A DNA stretch of 64,000 nucleotides, taken from assembly GCA_900079765.1 (NCBI GenBank), contig LT599017.1, positions 2,759,766 through 2,823,765 on the forward strand, written 5' to 3'. The translations under genes and the position numbers were made by a program. Shown piece by piece: positions 61,807 through 64,000 of this stretch; the stretch's first letter is position 1, and each line of letters begins with the position of its first letter. Under the pieces are notes generated by a model. It ran no database searches and was not told the origin of the DNA. It was given only the letters and a program-made list of their open reading frames with translations. This DNA is from an uncultured Eubacteriales bacterium (GTDB taxonomy: Bacteria; Bacillota; Clostridia; Oscillospirales; Oscillospiraceae).

Positions 61807-63192
61807 TTGGAGCTGAATATGAACCTGCGGCAGGCTCAGACCCAGACCCTGTCCCCCCAGATGCTCCAGTCGATGGAGATCCTCCAGATGGGCTCCCAGG
61901 AGCTGTTGGAGTATATTGAGGAGACGGTACAGGAAAACCCGGTGCTGGAGATGGACGAGCGCTCCGGGAGCCGGGACAGCTTTGAGCTGACGCGCCGCAA
62001 GCTGGAGTGGCTGGAATCCACCGACGTGCAGAACCGCAGCTACTACCAGCAGGACAGCGACGAGGACACCGACCCGCTGGCGAACTACGGCGGCGTGGAC
62101 GACAATGACGGGGACCTCTACCGCTACGTCTTCTCCCAGCTCCACACGCTTGAGCTGGACGGGTTTTTGATGGCGGCGGCCGACTTTGTGGTGGAGAGCC
62201 TGGACCAGAACGGTTGGTTGGACGAGGGCGACGCCACCTTGGCGGAGGCCCATGGATGCGATAAGGCGCTGATGGCCCAGGCCGTAGAGGTCGTGCAGGG
62301 CTTAGAGCCCGCGGGAGTGGCGGCGCGGAATCTACAGGAATGTCTCAAACTCCAGCTCGCACGCCGCGGGGAGGAGGACGGCCTGGCCTGGGAAATCGTT
62401 GAGAATTATCTGGACGCGCTGGCGAAAAACCGCCTGAACCTCATCGCCAAGGACTTGAAGGCCGACATAGACGAGGTGCTGGAGGCAAAGGACCTGATCC
62501 GCAGTCTCAACCCCAGGCCCGCCACCGGTTTCTCGGCACGGGAGCACTTGACCTACATCAACCCCGATATCATTGTAGTGAGCTTTCCCGATCACTTCGA
62601 GCTGCTGACCAACGACTATTTCTTCCCCTCCCTGCACATGAATTCCTACTATCAGGGGCTTCTGAAGGAGAGCGATGACGCGGAGGTAAGGGAGTATCTC
62701 TCAGGGAAACTCAACCAGGCCAAGTGGGTGGTTCGGAGCATCGAACAGCGGCGGAGCACCCTCATGGACTGCGCCTCGTGTATCCTTAGACGGCAGGAGC
62801 CCTTCTTCCGCCGGGGGGCGGGACACTTGGCCCCTATGAGCTTATCCGACATCGCCGGGGAGCTGGGGGTACACGAGTCTACCGTCAGCCGGGCAGTGAA
62901 GGATAAATATATGCAGTGCAGCATGGGGGTATACCCCCTGAGCTATTTTTTCTCCCGCAGCCTGGGTGTGCCCGCCCCGGCGGGCGGGCACGGAAACGCC
63001 GCCTCACCCGACTTTGCCAAGGCGCTCTTAAAGCGGCTGGTGGCCGAGGAGGACAAGCGCAAGCCCCTTTCCGACCAAAAGCTGTGCGAACAGATGGAGC
63101 GTGAGGGCTGTGCAATTGCCCGACGGACGGTGGCAAAATATCGGGACGAGCTGAACATTCCCGGCACAACCGGTCGGAAAACTTATGAATGA
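61807..63192 (+). CDS. rpoN: RNA polymerase sigma-54 factor
   Basis: A 461-residue sigma-54. Region I is glutamine-rich (LRQAQTQTLSPQMLQSMEIL, then QELLEYIEETVQENP), the core-binding part follows, the HTH is SLSDIAGELGVHESTVSRAV, and the RpoN box is ARRTVAKYRDELNIP. The TTG at 61807 is the start (AAGGAGGG 6 bases upstream). Between the HTH and the RpoN box the segment LGVPAPAGGHGNAAS is coded by a GC-rich palindrome that other sigma-54 proteins lack. The window's only candidate activator, the LevR-like protein, has a broken sigma-54 contact loop, so the real targets are elsewhere. Confidence 0.96.
   Translation: MELNMNLRQAQTQTLSPQMLQSMEILQMGSQELLEYIEETVQENPVLEMDERSGSRDSFELTRRKLEWLESTDVQNRSYYQQDSDEDTDPLANYGGVDDNDGDLYRYVFSQLHTLELDGFLMAAADFVVESLDQNGWLDEGDATLAEAHGCDKALMAQAVEVVQGLEPAGVAARNLQECLKLQLARRGEEDGLAWEIVENYLDALAKNRLNLIAKDLKADIDEVLEAKDLIRSLNPRPATGFSAREHLTYINPDIIVVSFPDHFELLTNDYFFPSLHMNSYYQGLLKESDDAEVREYLSGKLNQAKWVVRSIEQRRSTLMDCASCILRRQEPFFRRGAGHLAPMSLSDIAGELGVHESTVSRAVKDKYMQCSMGVYPLSYFFSRSLGVPAPAGGHGNAASPDFAKALLKRLVAEEDKRKPLSDQKLCEQMEREGCAIARRTVAKYRDELNIPGTTGRKTYE
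62968..62998 (+). repeat. Palindromic repeat inside rpoN
   Basis: GTGCCCGCC (62968-62976) pairs with GGCGGGCAC (62983-62991) and is followed by GGAAACG. The right arm plus tail, GGCGGGCACGGAAACG, is identical to 33920-33935 in the leader of the KAS III operon. Inside rpoN it is in frame and sits in a variable linker. Confidence 0.55.
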
Positions 63193-63201
63193 GGTAAGAT
63201 A

Positions 63202-63852
63202 ATGAAGTATAAGGGCATATTTTTTGATTTTGACTACACGCTGGGGGACGCGACCGACGCCATTTTAGCTGGGTTTGCCCACGGCATGACCGCGCTGGGA
63301 TACCCCGTCCCTGAGCGGGAGGCGGCGCGCCGGACGGTGGGTCTGGTGCTGGAGGACGCGTACACCAGCCTCTCTGGGGACAGCTCGGAGGAGGGGCGGG
63401 GCCGGTTTCGAACCCTCTTCTCCGAGGTGGCCCGGCCCATGCAGGCTCAGGGTGTGCCTCTATGCGAGGGGGCGGCGGAGCTGATCCGTGCCCTTAGGGC
63501 GGCAGGGGTATCCACCGCAGTGGTGAGCACCAAGCACACCCCCACACTGGTTGGCATTTTGGCCGGGCACGGGCTGGAGGGGGAATTCTCCTCCATCTTG
63601 GGGGGCGACGTGGTCCAGCATCCCAAGCCCGACCCGGAAGGTATCATGACCGCCATGGCCCGGCAGGGCCTGGCTCCCGAAGACGTTCTCTACTGCGGGG
63701 ACACCATCATCGACGCGGAGACCGCGGCACGGGCGGGGGTGGACTTCTGTGCCGTCCTCAACGGCACCACGCCGGGGGAGGCGTTTGAGGCCTACCCCCA
63801 CGTGCACATTGCGCCGAACCTGGTGGAGCTGAAAGGTTGGCTGGGTATATAG
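63202..63852 (+). CDS. HAD-family phosphatase (phosphoglycolate phosphatase-like)
   Basis: A 216-residue HAD hydrolase. FFDFDYTLGD holds the nucleophile (the second aspartate of the usual DxD is kept, DFDYT), VVSTKHT motif II, and YCGDTIIDAETAARAG motif IV. It lies 9 bases after rpoN and is likely co-transcribed. It may remove phosphate from phosphoglycolate or a similar small phosphate ester; the substrate is not fixed. Confidence 0.88.
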   Translation: MKYKGIFFDFDYTLGDATDAILAGFAHGMTALGYPVPEREAARRTVGLVLEDAYTSLSGDSSEEGRGRFRTLFSEVARPMQAQGVPLCEGAAELIRALRAAGVSTAVVSTKHTPTLVGILAGHGLEGEFSSILGGDVVQHPKPDPEGIMTAMARQGLAPEDVLYCGDTIIDAETAARAGVDFCAVLNGTTPGEAFEAYPHVHIAPNLVELKGWLGI

Positions 63853-63906
63853 CGGCAGGAACGGCGGGCGACCACAAGTGTCGCCCTTACACAACTAACC
63901 ATAAAG

Positions 63907-63942
63907 AAAAAAGAGGTACGCCCTCCGGCGTACCTCTTTTTT
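63907..63942. terminator. Bidirectional terminator
   Basis: Perfect 16-bp stem AAAAAAGAGGTACGCC with a 4-base loop between the HAD gene and the next, convergent gene. Confidence 0.92.
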
Positions 63943-63944
63943 CT

Positions 63945-64000
63945 TTATTTTACGTAGTCGGCGGCGGACTGGCCGGAGATACGACCGAAGACGATAAAGT
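63945..64000 (-). CDS. Flavoprotein reductase (fumarate reductase-like), C-terminal end only
   Basis: The last 17 codons and the stop of a gene entering from the right edge. The end FIVFGRISGQSAADYVK matches the C-terminus of FAD-binding fumarate or urocanate reductase-type proteins (FGRIAGxNAA). The rest lies outside the window. Confidence 0.6.
   Translation of the reverse strand, partial: FIVFGRISGQSAADYVK

Overview
The window looks like a chromosome piece from a GC-rich, anaerobic, spore-forming Firmicute, most like the Oscillospiraceae (Flavonifractor, Intestinimonas, Pseudoflavonifractor and relatives). The evidence is a glycyl-radical pyruvate formate-lyase with its activase, an Etf-linked lactate dehydrogenase, mannose-family PTS operons, an alpha/beta-type small acid-soluble spore protein, a dipicolinate synthase gene (broken), sigma-54, and frequent TTG or GTG starts behind strong AGGAGG ribosome binding sites. 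Species cannot be fixed from the sequence alone.

Layout. 1-1.2 kb: a serine recombinase running off the left edge, with a 47-residue partner. 1.3-5.2 kb: pflB, pflA and an FNR-type [4Fe-4S] regulator, with two TTGAC-N4-GTCAA boxes at the places expected for activation. 5.2-7.3 kb: an AT-rich stretch with a metallo-beta-lactamase-fold protein, a gene remnant and an isochorismatase-type hydrolase. It ends abruptly inside dpaA (spoVFA), which keeps only its N-terminal half. 7.8-14.4 kb: a mannose-family PTS operon (EIIA, B, C, D, a BtpA/SgcQ protein, HPr) divergent from a LevR-like regulator whose ATPase motifs are degraded. 14.5-20.7 kb: a second mannose-family PTS operon with a UPF0309-type SIS protein, divergent from an RpiR regulator.

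20.8-26.3 kb: etfB, etfA and an FAD lactate dehydrogenase (LctBCD type), a GNAT acetyltransferase and pncB. 26.3-33.2 kb: a GT2 glycosyltransferase, UDP-galactopyranose mutase, pyrophosphatase, a polar amino acid ABC transporter and an ArsB/NhaD-type permease. 33.3-44.9 kb: the most unusual block. A MaoC hydratase is divergent from a KAS III-like protein, a complete branched-chain-type ABC transporter, three different alpha/beta hydrolases, a CoA-transferase and a TetR regulator. The divergent promoters each carry one copy of the same 16-bp inverted repeat. I read this as an undescribed uptake and acyl-CoA catabolic system under one repressor.

45-53 kb: a spore protein, an SSB-like protein, a membrane flavodoxin, a beta-CASP nuclease-like protein, pyruvate kinase, and pseudouridine breakdown (psuG, and psuK with a fused HTH). 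53-58.2 kb: an operon of two paralogous mandelate-racemase-like enzymes around an APC permease, with a GntR/FCD regulator. 58.5-64 kb: asnS, a DUF6483-like protein, tRNA-Thr and tRNA-Tyr, a nitroreductase, rpoN, a HAD phosphatase and the tail of a flavoprotein reductase. Most transcription units end in perfect GC-rich hairpins.
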